This document shows positions 61,121 through 64,000 of a stretch of 64,000 nucleotides of DNA, piece after piece. The notes under the pieces were generated by a model. It was not told the origin of the DNA. It did not search any database and worked only from the letters and a program-made list of their open reading frames with translations. The stretch's first letter is position 1. Each line of letters begins with the position of its first letter. The position numbers and the translations under genes are program-made. Origin of the DNA: Trochalopteron elliotii (lineage: Eukaryota > Chordata > Aves > Passeriformes > Leiothrichidae); assembly GCA_024734555.1 (NCBI GenBank), contig JANPWX010000097.1:1441391-1505390 (forward strand), read 5' to 3'.

Positions 61121-64000
61121 GTATGTAGACAACTTCTCCATGTGGATAGTTGAGGTAACAAACTCAGAATTCTTGTTTTGTAGAAATGAAGATGTTTCAC
61201 CACAACTCAAAGTACAATAAGTAAAAATTTTCCCTATTCTCATACACTTCATGACATGAGTGGAGTAAAACACACTACAGACTTTACTATAGCTATCAGC
61301 GACTCAAGTTGATTTAGAACAAAAGCTAAAATAATTTTCTCACCAGTTTATAAGGGTTAAAACTTTTTTTTTCTTCTCAGTCAATATTTCCATTGTTGTG
61401 AAATATTTTGATGGAACGATTTGATTTTTTCATTACAAAGAGGTGAAAATATGAAAAGGAAACTATTCTATTACTTTCTATGGAGTAGCCTCCTTGATTA
61501 TTCAAGCTACTATTTTAACATCTGAATAATACTTCCTGAATTTCAGCTTTAAATAAAGTCTTAGAATATGATTATACCTCAAATATAAAATTACTGAAAT
61601 ACCATCAACCAGCCAAATGTCTCAGGGTAGAAACATGAAACTTGTAGAACTTCACAGAGCAGCCCAGACCTAATCCATAACCTCAAACAGGTTCAATATT
61701 ATTTTACATTGAGTCCAATATATTTTTCAAGTACCCTGACTGTTCCTAGCACTCGGCATGCAGATCCCCAGTGAGTATTAAGTCGTTTCTCAGAATTTAT
61801 ATGGACATCATCACAGTCCCTCCCCTTAATTCATCTTCTCTGGCCCTTACAAAACCACTTGTAGGTTGCTTTCATACTTTCTGTCAGGGTCTCCAGCCAT
61901 TGTTGTTATTTTGGTTTTTTCGGTATTTAAAAATGCTTTCAACCATACCCATTTCTGGACACACAGTAGTAAGAAGCAGATAAACTTCCTGTATCTTCTC
62001 CCTTTCCAGGGGAGGTCAGTGCCAATCACAGTAATTTTTCTCTGAGAATTTTGTGTTCTCCTCCTCAAGTGACCTAATTTATCTTTCTTCCTCCCTCGTC
62101 ATCATATAAATGGGATTTATTGCAACAAGCATGAAAACTGCTTTTTAGGACTCTAATAGCAGACTATGTCACCTGTGACATAAAGTGTTTGAAAACATTG
62201 CTGCTACTTGGACTAGTCTTTCCTCTCATTTTCAGAAAATCTAATCATCCACTTCAGGCTTTAGAACATTAATTTCTCTTGCTTGCATTTTTGATACTAA
62301 AAGAATTCCCATCAAGTTTAAATATGAATGCAGGAAAGAACTGAAAAAAATATTTTAATTGTGTTCAAGTCCCAGGTCGATAATAAGAACTGCTAGGGCA
62401 GGGATAGCAGAAGAGAACAGGAAAAATGGCCATGGCTGAATGGTACCTTCCCCCAGCAGTCTGCAGTATAAAAGTCCAAATACTATTTAGCAATTTCTCT
62501 CACTGCCTGTGGAGCTTCATTTAATTTATGTTTTTTGCCCCTGTAATACCTTTAAACTAGGAACCAAATAAACATCACACAGCTTTGCCACTCAGAAGCT
62601 GGGCCAATTCTACTACATGCTAATTTCAAGGACATGAAAAGGCAGAAGCTATTTGCCCTTAAGATGCTAAAGCATGCATGCATACACAAGTGATTGCCAC
62701 TTCAGTTCTGGAATTTCTCTTCATGCTAGACATGGTGAGAATACCACATGAAAATTTCCAATTTTTTTTTTATGGAATTCATGTTGTCTGTTTTCATATA
62801 CATGAGAGGATATGCTTTTACTGGGGGGTGGTGACAGGGAGGGGAGGTATAAAATTCATCAGGAATCTGACATTTCTAGTCTGTCCCAAAACCAAAATTG
62901 CTTTTATGCAGATGTTGCCTGCTGGGAGTTTTAATTAGGTGCCTTAGGGGTTTCCTCAGCAGACAACCATGCTCCTTGGCCAGACTCAGTTCCCAGTGTA
63001 CCATGTCATTTCCACATTTAATAAGTATTCAACCTTCATCAGTTGTAGGGTCCCACTCCTGTTGGGAATGCTCATACTGAAGAAAAAGTGAACAGGAAAC
63101 AGACACATCATTGCTTGTTTATCAAAAGCCCAACTGACAATATGAATTTTGAGGAGAAATTCTGAAGTTATCTCCTGAGATTAGACACTTTTCACAGACC
63201 AACATGTAAGTGAGTCAAAACCATTTTTTCAAGAAAAATAGTTTACTTGGGTCTAACACACAAAATAAAATTTGTCCCTCTTAGAGACCATGCCTGGGGT
63301 TTGTAACAACATTGGTGGGTTGGGGGCAGTAGTAGGAGTGAAACATTTGGCTGGTTTTCAGATCTTGGGGAAAAAAAGAAAAAACAAATTAGCCTGGTGC
63401 AGTCTATAAGCATAATGCTTGGACACCACTGAAGTCCTACATAAAATATCAGCATTGGTTTTGAGTGTATAGTGGTCCTCTTCAGATGGGTGAAGATTAC
63501 TGTCAAGTGAGATAATAATACCAATCAAAATATCTGAACCTGTGTTATCTCTCAGGATTATAGCATTATCAGTTGTCTTTCCCCAGTCACTCCGTGGCCT
63601 CATTGTACAATTTAGTATCAAGTAGTAGAGATACTTGTTGCAATAAATACATTGGATGCCTAATTTTAAAGGAGGCAGAAACAGAATTTTGCCCATTTTC
63701 ATATGCCACTGAAAACACTTTGTCTTACCGTAGATGTAACAGCAGGTTTTGTTCAGCCATCCATACAATAAAAAAAAAGAGAATTAGTTGGAACACAGAA
63801 ATGTTACCAGAACAAAACAAACTTTCATCCTAGTTTCATCCTAGTTTCGGGGAAAGTTAGGAATTCAAGAGAACAATTAATTTTCTTAATCCTTTTTATA
63901 CAAATGCTGATTCCATTTGTCTGACAATATTTTTCAGCTGCAGATTTATTGTCTTTTTTTTTTTTCATCCCTTGTGGCCAACAGTTTCCAGCAGACTGCT
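61121..64000. other. Unique non-coding DNA
   Basis: No supported gene. The 136-codon minus frame at 63358-63768 has no usable acceptor upstream and runs into a pyrimidine tract. A strong acceptor-like run on the minus strand near 63365 leads only to 39 codons and a stop. Confidence 0.45.
62823..62847 (+). other. G-rich tract (possible G-quadruplex)
   Basis: GGGGGG, GG, GGG, GGGG and GG groups within about 25 bases; moderate quadruplex potential. Confidence 0.5.

Noticed and set aside
63358..63768. 136-codon minus-strand open frame
   Set aside because: Its 3' part is read from a pyrimidine tract, the only good donor (CTACG/gtaaga near 63728) has no acceptor upstream, and no family is recognised.
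1..64000. CRISPR array, operon or bacterial mobile system
   Set aside because: No regularly spaced repeats, no densely packed open frames and no ribosome-binding-site pattern. The repeat content is that of a vertebrate genome.

Overview
The window looks like A/T-rich nuclear DNA from a bird. The evidence is the repeat content: several 5'-truncated CR1 LINE 3' ends with the avian-type tail, and six endogenous-retrovirus LTRs whose ends can be fixed by target-site duplications, one of them the common avian ERVL-type LTR. Their mix is most like a songbird, but the order is inference. There is no operon structure, no long open reading frame (longest about 150 codons) and no obvious CpG island. 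The sequence is intronic and/or intergenic, with at most a few short exons.

Layout. 1-8.7 kb is mostly unique A/T-rich DNA with one 62-bp tandem duplication (6985-7108). At 8.7-10.2 kb there are two CR1 remnants and a possible old LTR. 10.2-24.1 kb is mostly unique, with a perfect 13-bp hairpin at 13965-13996, A-rich and T/G-rich low-complexity tracts, and a homeodomain-site-like A/T block near 20.5-20.8 kb. 24.1-24.5 kb is an old CR1. At 29.74-30.00 kb there is a minus-strand 7SL (SRP) RNA-derived pseudogene next to a short LTR start. 32.5-36.1 kb is a transposon cluster: an ERVL-type solo LTR, a 435-bp solo LTR, and a CR1 split by a nested 431-bp LTR. 38.0-38.5 kb has inverted repeats, one of them a double AP-1-like palindrome. 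44.0-50.9 kb is a second LTR-rich block with two ERVL-type fragments and three solo LTRs. 52.2-52.5 kb is another CR1. 52.5-64 kb is mostly unique, with simple repeats and two G-quadruplex-prone tracts.

Genes. The best protein-coding evidence is two neighbouring minus-strand blocks at 49333-49553 and 48590-48816. Each has splice-site consensus, each is fully open (73 and 74 codons), and their phases match, so they join to a stop codon at 48590. I read them as the last two coding exons of a minus-strand gene I cannot identify. Weaker single-exon candidates lie at 20.3, 24.7, 41.4, 46.6 and 52.0 kb (minus) and 60.9 kb (plus).

No undescribed system could be established. The most informative items are the two phase-matched exons, the LTR-in-CR1 nest with a perfect 6-bp duplication, the twin solo LTRs with independent duplications, the LTRs ending in TA instead of CA, and the 7SL-derived pseudogene abutting an LTR start.
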